Shown here: in pieces, positions 21,546 to 32,879 of the stretch | How positions within the stretch are numbered: position 1 is the first letter of the stretch | Layout: each line of letters begins with the position of its first letter | Assembly (NCBI GenBank): GCA_951640195.1 | Contig: OX621166.1 | Location: forward strand, 124,001-188,000 | Reading direction: 5' to 3' | Length of the DNA: 64,000 nucleotides | Source of the DNA: Porpolomopsis calyptriformis | Lineage: Eukaryota > Basidiomycota > Agaricomycetes > Agaricales > Hygrophoraceae | Translations under genes and position numbers: made by a program | The notes under the pieces: model-generated | Seen by the model: only the letters and a program-made list of their open reading frames with translations | Told to the model about the DNA's origin: nothing | Databases searched by the model: none

Positions 21546-22407
21546 TGAGAGTCGAGATAGGTTCGGGGTTGGGTACCATCCGTCCTTTGTTTCTGTTTTA
21601 GGATGGGGGATTTGGAGGAAGGAGGGTCGAGAAGGCCGAGAAGAATGATGTCCGAAATGGATAGAATGTTTTGATTGGGCGTAGGGTGATCGGGTGTTGT
21701 TGGGGAAGCGGGAGCTGAAATATGTGCATATTGTATCCTGATAGCGAGAGATGTGGCGGGTAAGACGTAAGGGGCTGCACGTTCGATGGTCAAGGCATCT
21801 ATGGGAGAGGGAATGGAGGGATAAGCGAAATTGAGGAGGAAAGCATGGATGGAATCGACGAGTTTGCAAGAGTTGGGACCGCTGGCGATTTTTTGGAGTG
21901 GAGAAGAAGGGGGGGAGTGGTAGTGATGGGGGGAGCGAGGGAGGACGTGCACGAGGAGAGCGCGTTGTTTGATGACGGGGGAGAGTATTGGGGGGGGGAA
22001 GAGGCAAAATGGAATATGGACCACCTGTTGCGAGGCTGAGAGGCGGCGGCGGGGGTGGGGAAGGGTTCGCAGAGGAAGGGATGGGCGACGGTGGTGAGCA
22101 GGATGGTCTGTTTGAGGAGAGACTTGTCGGATACGTTTGAGGGGAGAAAATTGAATATGGCGTCAAAGGAACGCTGAGCGGGGTTGACTGAGGGAATGGG
22201 GGACTTTGACTTGAAGAGGGCGCCGTCGTCGATATCGGAGAGGTAGAGGATGCCAGGGAGTCTGTGGGATCTCCAGACACGGGCGACACGTTCAGCGCGC
22301 TCGAGGGCGTCTACGAGGGGGATGGCTGCGGCGTTCTTGGGCTGGCGCTGCGAGGGAGATGATCCTGACTGCGGGGAAAGTGTCGGACGGGAGCTGGGGC
22401 GGGGCAT
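21545..22407 (-). pseudogene. Unrecognised protein fragment, frameshifted at a homopolymer
   Basis: From an ATG at 22407 the minus strand encodes a Pro/Ser-rich start and then a globular-looking part (ERAERVARVWRSHRLPGILY, FDAIFNFLPSNVSDKSLLKQ). The frame then shifts within a run of about nine G (plus strand, near 21990) and continues with SIHAFLLNFAYP and LTIERAAPYVLPA down to about 21560, where it joins the TRAPPC11 fragment. I cannot name the family. The frame change at a homopolymer may be real or a sequencing error. It is the last piece of the minus-strand fragment series. Confidence 0.45.
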
Positions 22408-22984
22408 GGGAGACGATGATGAGAAGAGAGGAAGGCAAAAGAGGGGAGTGAATGAGGGGATCTAATTGAGTATGACCCAGAGCTGAAAGGGGATTAGGAT
22501 TGGAATAGGAAGAAAAGAGAGAGAATTACCACCGAGAATGAGGATGACAATTGAATTCAAATAGGCGATGATTGACTGAGTGGTGAGAAGGAAGGGAGAC
22601 ATGACGGAATAGAGTTAATCGGAATGACGTACTGATCGACGATGAGGTTGAGGATGAACTTGCCATACAGTATGGGTCCGGCTTTGTATGTTGCGATATT
22701 GAGAATTGGATATGAAAGTCTGATTGAATTTATGTGTGTGCTCGATATAAATTCAATTGCGACTTTCACAGTTTGGGGGAAAAACTTGAGATCGTCCTTT
22801 TAGTATTTGTCTATTTTACAAATATGAAAGAATATAAACAAATGTTATAGGGACGAGCTCAGAGTTTTGAGCGCGTTGAGGTTATCCGAAAAGAGAAGGT
22901 CTGAATAAGATTCGAATAACCCAAATCGCGTAGCGAATACACCATCGAGTCTTACAGACCGATACCCCAAACTGAGCTAGGTGA
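22408..22984. other. Spacer between fragment array and YR retrotransposon
   Basis: About 580 bp with no convincing coding frame. It may contain the 3' terminal repeat of the neighbouring tyrosine-recombinase retrotransposon, but I could not match it to the other flank. Confidence 0.4.
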
Positions 22985-24230
22985 TTATTTAAGATTGTGT
23001 CTCTTCTTGTATGTGTCCATGGAGGAAGAAATGGCATCAATGCGTGAGGAGATGCCAGACGTGGATATGAAGAGTGGGAGAATAGATTCAATGCGACGCC
23101 AGTACTCTAGAAAGGCGCGAGATAGCCAACGACCTTGAGAGGCTACGATATCTGGGGGGATGCCTGATAGTAAAAGATGAGTAGCGCCTCCAATCCGAAA
23201 GCTGTGGCCAGGCATTTCAGGAAGGCCGGCAGCAGACCATATTGAGTTGCATCGGGACAGAAACCAGGAGCGGGTCATGGGGGACCAGGATTGAGAACGA
23301 GCGGAATAGGAGAAAAAGGGAGCGGAGGTTGGAACAGCGCTGTTGGTGGAGAGGTGATGTTCAAGTGCTGTCAGAGGACAGGAGGGGTCGACACGAGATG
23401 TGATTGAAATGATGGCTCCTTCGCCTAGCGTGGTTTTTGTCCAGGGTATGTGTAGCGATGTGAAATGAGTACTATTGATGGAGGAGGTAGAGATGATAGC
23501 GAGACGTGAGACATGTTTGATGGGATCAAAGGTATTGGGACTGGGGATTAGAAGCTCGCCTAGGCGACAGCAGGACCAGAAGGCTATACAAGCTATAGCC
23601 CAAACGGCGGCGTCAAAGGAGTTGGTCAAATCAAGTCCTTTGAGGAGGGCGTATAAGTGTTCAATGGTGACAGGAGGACGTTTCTTGCGTTTGGAGGAGG
23701 CTGGAACCAGCTTCCGAATACCTTTCTTGGTTTAGTTGAGCATGTGGCTGCCATGCCATGTGGCGTCGTTGACGATGTGCCAAAGGCGTAGACCAGCAAA
23801 CCAGGTGTCTGCGGTGGAGGCGGAAATGAGACCAGCAAAATTAGAGGCGAAGAGAGATAGTAAGTGTTCGGAGGCGGGCATGCAATCTTCCTCTGGGATA
23901 TGCATGATGTCGCAAAATTGCGTGAATCGTAGGAGACCAGCCCCATACCCAGAGCGAGTAGAGGCGTCCAGGGAGAGGGACATTACCTCCAGCATGCGAT
24001 TGAGGTGGGAAGGAGAGTGCCGAGACGAGATGGATTCACGAAAGAGAGCCGAGTGGGGTGTGGTCCAGTGTATGAGGCGATCACTAGCCAGTACGTGAGG
24101 ACGGAGTATGGATGGAGTGTGTTGATTGTCCCTCCGCGGTCATCTTGGAGTTCTCACGGCATTATGGGGAGAATTGGAGGGAGGGTTGGGATAGCGAGAA
24201 CTGTAGTGAAGGGACATGATGTGTGATAAC
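22985..24230 (-). pseudogene. Tyrosine recombinase (YR) of DIRS/Ngaro-type element
   Basis: The C-terminal catalytic domain shows the signature residues of the phage-integrase fold: the first Arg in CRLGELL, the H-x-x-R box in GHSFRIGGATH, a Gly-Arg-Trp (GRWLS) after it, and the nucleophilic Tyr in FLEYWRR (about 23100). The N-terminal core-binding part is seen in SLDASTRSGYGAGLLRFTQF. An in-frame TAA at about 23733 (after GSHMLN) fits CAA-to-TAA or a similar change. The product would integrate circular cDNA of the element. It ends at TAA 22985. Confidence 0.85.
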
Positions 24231-24281
24231 TTCTGAAATTCACTTTGTATGTCAACATTGTGGAGAGCTATTGAGAGAGAA

Positions 24282-26580
24282 TCAGACGTGATGAAAGAAG
24301 CGACGGACATGGGGGTCAAGAAGAAAGGAGTGTGATATGCGACAAGTGTGAGAAGGAAGTATGCCTCGAGAAATGGGATTGGCTAAGTTAAGGGCGGACT
24401 CTACATATTCGAGGATGAAGGAGAGACCACTACTGTCTAAGAGAGCCTCCGTCCGACGGATGACTAAGTTTACTTCAAAATTGTGAGAGCGTCCTTTGGC
24501 GAAGGCACCAATGATGCCTTTGTTGTCACTGTGGATGAGGAAATGGGAGTGGTGATGATCAAGAGTGATGAGTGTGGAGACGAGAAATTCGACAGCTATG
24601 GCTTCCAGCCAGCCAATGTCGCGTGCGTCACAATGCCAGTCTCCGACGACTTGCCAGGCGTCCCAGAGGTCATTGATTAGAAGACCAATGCCCCAGTCAG
24701 TAGATGCGTCAATGAATATGTTGATATCGACGGGGGTGGGAGGTGGAAGGAGTTGGCGAAGATGGGAAGGGTTGGAGAGAGCTTGCAACCACTATGAGAG
24801 ATTGGTCATGATGGAGGGAGGGGGATAGCGAGGAGCAAAGGGATTGAGAAAGGACTTGAGCCATAAAAAGAGATTGGAGAGATGAGAGCGACCTCGTTGA
24901 TGAACGAAGGATAGATGCGAGAGGGAGCCGTTGATTTTTTCGACATCTTTTTTGAGTACGTGATGGGTTTTACATTTCTCTATGAAGATGATCAGCCGTG
25001 AGAGATGCTTCATGCGTTTATTGTCTGGGATGGTGACTGTTTTGAGAGTGAGATCCCATGAGAATCTGAGGTAAGGGAAGATGGAATTAAAGTCTTGACC
25101 CTTCTCGCGATGCTAGGGAATGTTGAGAGGTGCGATGAGATCTTTGATGAGAGAAAGGTCATAGTCATAACGGAGAGATGGAAATTCAGGCAAGGAGAAG
25201 CAGCCGGAGTCTGATGGGAAACGAAAGAGGTTGAAGTCATCAACCCACTTGATGACAGGATGAATGTTGAGACTGTAAAGAATATCAACAGTCACATCAG
25301 CGACTTCTCCTTAGAGTCCATGAGCGGAGGCGGCACCGAATGGGACATTGTGATCAAGAAAATACTCGTCGTGAAATCGAACAACGATGAATCATTTGTG
25401 GTCGGGTTTGACTGGTATGGTGCGATAGGCACCTTCTATGTCCATGGTCGCTGCTTGAGCTCCATAAGGAGCAGAGGCTACCTAGTGAATGATGTGGAGT
25501 GAGCTAGGTAATTGTGTCCTTCAAGCCGAAAGGCGAAAGAGACAATGAATCGCCCATGAGAGACAGCGCAATCGCTTAGGTAGAATAAAGATGCAATGTC
25601 ACACAACCGCAACAGAATAGTAATGATGGGTGCGATAAGGATTGCACACATATGAGGATATAAATGGTGACGCGATGGAATTGCGTAAATGATGAATGCA
25701 CGGATGTGGGAGTACATGATGTGTGATGGTATTCATATGAGGGGGATGTAGAGGAATGATGAAGACATACAATTTCTGCGCATCTGACGGCGGTATACCA
25801 GCGAGTGTGGAAATTGCTTGAGTCGATTAGATCATTGATGGAATCATCTAGATTCCCTTTGAAGGAGAGATTGCAACAACATCGGAATTTTTTGGGAAGA
25901 TCGGGACCGTTGTCTACGACGGCAACTTGGATGGGAGAGGAACGGAAAGGGCCAATTTTGGAATGAAGAAGATGTTTGGAGAAAGGACCAGAGAAGCGAT
26001 GAAGAAGGAGTTCGCCATTGATGTAGGATCGTACGTAGTCAGAGTGTTCATAAGCGAAGGGTGGGTTGTCAGGAGTGTAAGTGGTGTGAATGGGGGGGAT
26101 GGGGCCGAGAGAGAAACTGTGTCGTAATTTGAAGGGTAGTTCAGGATAACGATCTGTGAGACATGCTTTGGAGAGATACAGATGGAAGGCAAGAGAATTG
26201 TATGGGGTACATATGCGAGAGAAGTCGGGATCTTGATCATATATGTGATGTTCGGTCTTGAGGTTGTCGTGATAAATTTTTCGGTCTAGGGGGAGAGGGG
26301 TGGTATTGAATGAGAGGGTATTAATGAACATGGATATGTTGAGAGGAGAAAAATGGGTAAGAGTTGAAAAGGGATTACAAGCACTTGCGAGAGCAGGTGC
26401 TGTGGTCAGGGGATCCGCAGAAGGAGCAGACGTGAAGATTGGGATGTTGTCTGTCACAGCGTCTGGAGGTAGAAGAGTTGAAGTAGAAACAGATGGGATC
26501 GTTTCCGCTGTGTTTGATGATTTGCTTGTCAATGCATTTTGCGAACATTTGTTTGCCATCTGCCGTCTTCGTTTTGTCAC
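24282..26580 (-). pseudogene. Reverse transcriptase-RNase H gene of DIRS/Ngaro-type element
   Basis: The N-terminal RT region is recognisable by AYEHSDYVRSYINGEL, GPFRSSP and CNLSFKGNLDDSINDLI (26100-25800). After a probable 289-nt intron it resumes with VASAPYGAQAATMDIEGAYR, FGAASAHGL and the polymerase motif WVDDF (about 25240). RNase H follows: FIDASTDWGIG, WLEAIAVE, HSDNKGIIGAF; the last acidic position (usually ADPISRG) reads ANPISRG. Two in-frame stops, TGA in PDHK*F and TAA in HGL*GEVAD, fit CGA-to-TGA and CAA-to-TAA. A frame change lies near 25110. It overlaps the gag frame by about 200 bp. Confidence 0.82.
25482..25770 (-). other. Probable spliceosomal intron inside the RT gene
   Basis: RT similarity stops at CAEI and resumes at VASAPYG with no loss of family residues. 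The intervening 289 nt begins GTATGT and ends CACTAG, and removal restores the frame. It is much longer than the ~50 nt introns of the host genes here. Confidence 0.65.
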
Positions 26581-27652
26581 ATTTAGAGAATTTGTGCTCG
26601 CATTGACAGATAAAGCAAATGGGAGGGAGATTGGTTCGAAGGGAGCGAAAGGAATTAGTGGGGAAGGAGTCTCCTTCAGTGGTTTGTCAGTAGTTGTCGT
26701 GAGAATAGGGTTGAAAGCGAGCGGGGCAAAAGGTGGAATAAGGGCGGGTGGGAAAGGTGCGAAATTTTTCCTTCTCGAGTTTTTCTTGATCCTTGTCGAT
26801 TATTTCCTTCAGGACAATGAGTTTTAACTCTTCAGAGCGGCGATGATACTCTGTTGGATTGTGGGTGTGAGGTGAGGTAAAGTATCGGGTGCATTGTTTG
26901 ATGTCGAAGCATAAAATGGCGGAGAAGTTGGACTTGAAGTTGTCTTGAGTGGCAAGGAAGCGATAGTGATCTGTCCAGCGCGAGACGGTGTCAGGATGGG
27001 ATGAAGAGGATAGAAAAAAGGTGAAGCGATTCCAGGCTTCATGCCAGTCGCTGATGTCCATATCTCCTTCTTTAGGAAACTCGGAGGTGTCGAGAACGCG
27101 TTGTTTGGCGCCGGTGATGCGGTGATAGATAATGATTTTCTTGAGGGTGGAGTCCTCAAGGAAGAGTTTGTTGGTAGAGGCGGTGGTGAAGAGGGAGAGA
27201 GGGATATGACAGGAATTGCACGCTAGATCTAGAATGGCGGAGTGAGTGTCATAATTGTTATATGCATTAGTGGATTTGTCGTTGGATGGGGAATAGAGAA
27301 ATTGAGGAGAGTCAGAGGTGGTCTGAGTAGGATCTAAGGAGGTGGAGACCGTTTTAAGTGATTTCTCAAAGTTGAGTTTTGAGCCGGGAGAGAGTAGACT
27401 AAAGGCAGATAACACCATGTTGGTGGTTGGTTTGGGTGTGATAGGTCGATTGAGGTTATCGTCGGAAGAGGTGACTGGAGTGGAAGAGTTGGATGAGGAA
27501 GTGGATGAGGTGTTAACCGGGGCTGGAGGATTCACATTGAGGGAAGTAGAGGAAGCGAGCAAAGACGTGGCTTGAGCTCTGAAATTGAAGGGAGTGATCA
27601 TTGGAGGGTTGCCAGATGTTCCGAGAGGAGGAAGAGGGGATTGTTGAGTCAT
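26375..27652 (-). pseudogene. Gag-like protein with Cys/His clusters of DIRS/Ngaro-type element
   Basis: The frame runs from the ATG at 27652 through a Ser/Thr/Pro-rich N-terminus and a conserved gag-like core (ISDWHEAWNRFTFFL, RYFTSPHTHNPTEYHRRSEE). After an in-frame TGA near 26685 it continues into Cys/His clusters (PPICFICQCEHKFSKC, ICFYFNSSTSRRCDR, HVCSFCGSPDHSTCSRKC) typical of this element group in basidiomycetes. The TGA fits a CGA-to-TGA change. Natural stop TAA at 26375-26377. The protein would package element RNA. Confidence 0.78.
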
Positions 27653-28139
27653 GAGAGAATCAAATAAAATATGAACAAAGGAGAGAGATGATGATGAGGA
27701 GAAGGAGAGAGATGCCGACTTCGTGTTGAGGTTGTGTTTATTAGTACCAACTTATGGTTCAGTCATATTTGACGTGAGAATAATTCCATCTTATCGCTTT
27801 ACAAAGCCTTAGCTCTATTCTCATGCTCGTGAACTCATCCTAGTATAGAGCTTCCCTCAATGCTACTACTCATTGATGATTAGGTGAGCAACTCGAGTCG
27901 GACTCACCGTCGGACTTTCATTTGGTTATCTTGAAGGAACCAGCGCAGGTGGAAGAGGGAGAGGTGATTCAGGAAGTACAAGGTTCGGCCTCGCTTCGCT
28001 TCGGCCTTGATGTTGATAGTGGAAGGAGATGAAGACTAAGTGTGACGGTGAGAGTATTTTGGAATTAAAGTGAAAATTGCAAGGCAAAGTGCTACTTCAA
28101 CAGTTCGTGATAGGTGACATTAAGAGTATTTGTATGACC
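27653..28139. other. Spacer with GC-rich palindrome between retrotransposon and Helitron
   Basis: No coding frame. At 27979-28009 a GC-rich imperfect palindrome (caagg...ccttg enclosing ttcggcc repeats) lies downstream of the Helitron coding region when read on the minus strand. About 10 nt beyond it the minus strand reads CTGA. A hairpin followed by CTRR is the Helitron 3' end signature, but the next base is A, not the expected T. It is a candidate terminus only. Confidence 0.35.
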
Positions 28140-31100
28140 TCATTCCAGATAAATCAGTAAATGATCGCGTTCACGAACACGAGATAAAGCAGTATATAAC
28201 TGTCCATGAGCGAAAACTGGGCGTGTAAGGTCAATCCCAACTTTATCTAGAGTCATCCCTTGGCAACTGTTGAAAGTGGTTGCATACGAAGGTGAAAGAG
28301 GAAATTGTTTGTGTTGAAGTGTGTATACTGATGTAGGTAGTTCCGTGGTGAAAGAGATACGCGGTATGAGTATGTCTTCATCATATCTTGTTTCATCATC
28401 TCCAATGTCGTGCAGAATGCATACTGTTATGAGCCTGTTTCCTAGTGATACGATGTGAACACGAACATTCTTCACAAGACCACGACCAATGGATATGTTG
28501 CGGAGTAATCGGAAGACACCATTGACTTTGATTTCGAGGTGATGTGGTGGCATCCCAGGTTGAGGAGTTGATCCAGCATAGTCAAGAACGGCAGTAGGTT
28601 CTGGCAATCTGACATCTTCAGCTTCTTCGATCTCTTTTAGTGAGTCAGTTGCAAAATAGGTTCGTGAAAGTCCAGGTACACGTGCTAGTATAGTGCTGTT
28701 GTATTGATCTATCTGTTGGTTGGTGGGAGCAAGGATCGCGCATGAAAGACATTTGTTCGGCTTTGTAAGAACATTATCAGGAAAAATGACGTCGATCAAA
28801 GCCTGGTCAGAGTGGACAATGGAGAGCATGTCGAGTGGTATGTGAGGTCCAGCTCCGTCACCAATAGCATCAACAAATTGTGTGAAAGGAATGTCGTGAG
28901 CATTTCAAATGGGTATTGTTAAATGCTCGATTTGAAAGAAAGGCCAGAGTGGTGAATTCTTGATTGATGCCTGCACAGTTTCAACTCGGGATCCGCCACA
29001 GATGACAGGACATGTTTGTCTGAAGTCTCCTGCCAAAATGATAATTTTTCCACCAAAGGGTAGTGGGCTGTCTATACAACGTTGACATGTTTCATTTGCG
29101 CAGTTGAATGTTGCTTGGTTAGCCATAGGTGCTTCATCCCAAATGATTACTTTTGCTGCGCGAATGAGGTCTGCTCTAGGATGCGTTCATTCGATCATTG
29201 GCTCTAACAGTTCATTTCTCTTATTGACAGGAATCTTCATATTGACGTGAGGAATGCATAGGGAGGTTTGATAATAGGCGAGCTTACCTTTAGAGCTGAG
29301 TGTGTTGTTTGTCCACCTGGGTATAATAATGCAGCAAAAGCAGATGTTGCTGTAGGCATGACAATTTGGTTCATAGCATGAATGGTGTCGCAAATGGCAT
29401 TGAGTAAGTAGGTTTTTCCTCGGCCTGATTTTCCATCAACAAACAGGAGTAGGGGTTTATTTTCAACAACAGCAGACATGATGAGATTGTAGATGTTAAG
29501 CTGGTCAATGTTGAACTGATCAATTGCATGAGAAGTGCGATCTTGTAAAGCCATCCGATCTGCACCCCATCGTTCCAGTTCATGTTCCACTTCACTTGCG
29601 TATGTTGTTGGTTCGGGAAGTCCAAAGTCAGATGGTCGTTTACCATATTCTTCTAGAAGCGATGCAATGTGCTGTTGACAATCATTCAATCCTAGGTCAA
29701 TGGCATTGCTGTGTTTTAGAGTGAAATCGAATGCAAAGTTGAGTTTGTACTTTTCCCAAATGATGATAGGTGAATCGACGCAGTCATTGACCAAAAGATG
29801 AGTGAATAGAATGCGAATCTGGTTAGGTGTGTATAGCGAAGCAATTGCTTCAGCGATAGCATATTCAGCTTCACTGTTTTCATGAGCAAATAGACCCATA
29901 GCAACAGCGGCAGCTTGAAAAGAGTCATATTGCACACCATTAACCACTCGTGCATCAGCATAGGATTGGGCAGGTTTGTGTTGCAAAATAGCACGTAAAT
30001 AGAATCGCTCTCCTGCAGTTGGACGGACTGGGTGAAGTCGGCTAATGTGAAGGCGTGATTCGTCGCAGAGGATGACATGCATGGGTACTGTATCGGTGTT
30101 TTCAATGAAGTAATTCTCCCGGTTATTATTCCGCGCACTGTATTTTGATAAGCGAAAGAGGGTAAAGTATTGAGCATACTTGACTTTATCAAACGACATC
30201 AGTTGTGATTTATATGTGAATGAACCAGTTGGGCGTTTGAAATAGTGATCCAAAAGTGAAGAGCTAGCCTGAGCCTGTTGGTTTAGATGCTGATAGGGAG
30301 CGTGTTGATGGCTACCAGAAAGATGGATAGGAATTGCTGTAACGCTAGGCCTTTTCTTCGTCAAGTTAAAACCCATCATACGCCATGCTCCCTCACCTGC
30401 TGACAGGTAACGACCATTCCAGTAGTCATCAATTTCATCAACGTGGTTGGGTTGGCTATGATCTTGCACTTGATACCGTGCATTATCAGCAGCTTATAAT
30501 ACAGATCAGTAAATGATTGTGTAAGTGAGAATTATAGTTTAGCATATGTTTATGCATATACTTGAACAGATATTGAAAGATGTGGGATGTAGCTGCAACT
30601 TCGAAGTTAATGTGACAGTTGAACTCTCGCGAAAGTGGTAGGCAGTGAGGTACAACCATTTTATCACCTTTATTTCGTCTTCGATAGTGAACTCGGCCAT
30701 TGCTGTCAATGGTTGTTGACTGTTGTAAAAGTCGTGGATAGTGAAATCGACATGTTCTGGTACCAACCTCATTGTCGCGCTGACAATATTTTGATAGTGG
30801 TTCAGAGGGAAGGGGATGCTTGTGCATCATGAAGCGTTTGACCAACTGTGCATCATCTTCATCAGGTGGAATTTCAGCGGACACGACATGGTCAATATCA
30901 GTTGGAGTAAGGCAGTCGGATTCGAACTTGAGTAGAATGTGTGCATGAGGTAAGCCACGTTTTTGAAACTCGACACTGTGTATACAGTACAACAACCAGC
31001 CAGCATTTGGGAACATGGTTTCTAGTGCCTTTTCAAGCAAAGCCAGTTTTCACCGGAAAACACGAACAACAACAACAGGCACATCGATCCACAACTGGCC

Positions 31101-32261
31101 TGGTTGCAATCGACTTTCAATTTCAGGCCATTCTGGGTTGCACGTCATCATTACAAAAAAGGTTGGATTGCCAAGTTCAGCTGCGATAGCAAGAGAATCT
31201 GCAACTTGGTTGCTCGCCCATCGATTGGAGCCAATAAATGATAATGGTAAGTAGATGCTTTCATTTGGATTCTCTTCATCGTCTAAGCAGTTTAACTCAT
31301 TATCCTCCCTCCGGAGTCGGTTCTGGTTGGCTCGAATGTACATCAAGCGGCACTCCAAGTCGCGTGTGAACATGTCAACAATATATTCATTTGTTAATTG
31401 ACCAAATATCTGGAATAGAGGCTCTCATAACAGTCTGGCACGGTAGTGCCACATTTGTGTAGTAGGTGCATTCAGGCCATGTGTGCCATCCAAATGATTG
31501 TTATCTGCAGCAATACCCCATCCCAGTGTCGCATCAGGAAAGAGGAGTGGATATGCGAGTGGTTCCCAGAAAGTGGAAGTAGTCAGTATGTGTTGTTGGT
31601 GACCAAGTTTTGCCTGGATCACTAATTGCCATGGTTTTGCTTGCTGTGAAGTCGTGTTGTCATAGGAGATCAATGCAGCAATTTCAGGAATGGGACCACA
31701 GTCAAGAAGCGTAAGTTGTGCATTGGGGAATGTGTTAATCTGTATTGATAACTGCTGGACAGCGTGAACGAAGTCATTGACACGAAATAGCGCAGATTTT
31801 ACGGCAGCGATCCATGCTGGAGGCAAACAACTTGCTAACTCAGTATGAGGTGTGTTATTTACAAATCCATCATAAAGAAGCCATTGCACAGCTGAATTTC
31901 GATGTGTAGGTCGTATTCAATGATAAACTTTGCCATGGATGGCAACGAATCCTGGTGGGCCTTTGTTTTTGGGAAAAGGATGAGTGGTCTCAAGGGAAGC
32001 GAAGGAAAAAATGAGGTTGAGGATATGTGATTCAGCTGAAATGTGTGGGTCATTAATGAAAGTGTCAAATTCATGCAGTAGAGGAGGTAAACATGGAACA
32101 TCATTTAGACGTGACCCTTTTGATCCACAGCAGAATCCTGGATATTCGCCTGTCAAGAGTTCAACACCACACCATCGGCAGCAATGTGGTGATGAGTGAG
32201 TTCCCCCCCATGTTAGCGCAGTTGATGGTATGCGTCGAATGAACCAAGTGTCGTCAGTCAT
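28140..32261 (-). mobile_element. Helitron (rolling-circle transposon) Rep-helicase gene, degenerate
   Basis: Minus strand, one large gene in pieces. The N-terminal Helitron region has CRWCGVELLTGEYPGFCCG, FINDPHISAES, WEPLAYPLLFPDATLGWG and NPTFFVMMTCNPEWPEI. The Rep HUH motif is GLPHAHIL (about 30935) with Tyr-bearing YLFKYMHK (30555). A Pif1-type SF1 helicase follows: Walker A DGKSGRGKTYL (about 29410), Walker B VIIWDEAPM (29140), ILAGDFRQTCPV, and C-terminal ATTFNSCQGMTLDKVGIDL and LYTALSRVRE. Introns occur (GTAAGC...GAAG at about 29290-29235). In-frame TGA codons near 28903, 29190, 31048, 31425 and 31919 sit where Arg (CGA) is plausible. Rep would nick and the helicase unwind donor DNA. 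Confidence 0.9.
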
Positions 32262-32879
32262 TTCAGTCGAATTGAAAGAGTGCGGCTGAAGAAATTATAT
32301 TTGTGAAAACTAAAAAATTAGCTTACAGGCTATGAAAACATAACAAAACTAAAATGAATCTAATCGAGTTGAGATTGACAATGACCACGACCAAGTTTAG
32401 CTGAAACCAAAAGTGAGTATAGATGAAAATGTAAACAATTGCTACCAGATACCTTAACGCTATATGGAGTGTACAGATGGAGTACTATCAACTGATAAGG
32501 AAACATACAATAAAATTAGCCAAAAGAGTGGTACGATCAAGAAAGGCTTAGTAGTAAAATGGACGACACATATTGCTTTTGTCATGAACCATTGCAATGC
32601 CGCAAGATATGATCTGATGAAGTAGTTATAAGTCAAAGTCAATGTGCAAGCGATGGCAGCATTACATACCTGCACAGGTACGATACCATGGAAGAGTGTT
32701 GAAAAGTAACACCAACACTAATGTTGTGTTAAGTGACATGGACTGCTGGTAGTTCAAAGTACAGTTTCATTTGGTGCAAACGATCACATGGCCATCTGAA
32801 ATCTCTGTCCGAGTTGCGTGCATAAGTATTATTAGTACAGAAAGATGGCAAAAATGAAAATGCATCATATGCTCATCAT
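32262..32879. other. Spacer upstream of the Helitron gene
   Basis: About 620 bp, AT-rich, between the Helitron helicase start and the 3' end of the next minus-strand gene. It should hold the Helitron promoter, but I see no distinct motif or coding frame. Confidence 0.4.

Larger units (their letters stand above)
22985..27652 (-). mobile_element. DIRS/Ngaro-type tyrosine recombinase retrotransposon
   Basis: Reading the minus strand from 27652 to 22985, the element carries a gag-like gene with zinc-binding Cys/His clusters, an overlapping reverse transcriptase-RNase H gene, and a tyrosine recombinase gene. That gene order and the absence of a DDE integrase define DIRS-order elements; the lack of a visible methyltransferase domain favours the Ngaro group. 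It is degenerate: stop codons occur in all three genes and the RNase H and RT frames are shifted near 25110. I could not identify the split direct or inverted terminal repeats, so the true ends probably lie outside these coding limits. Confidence 0.85.
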
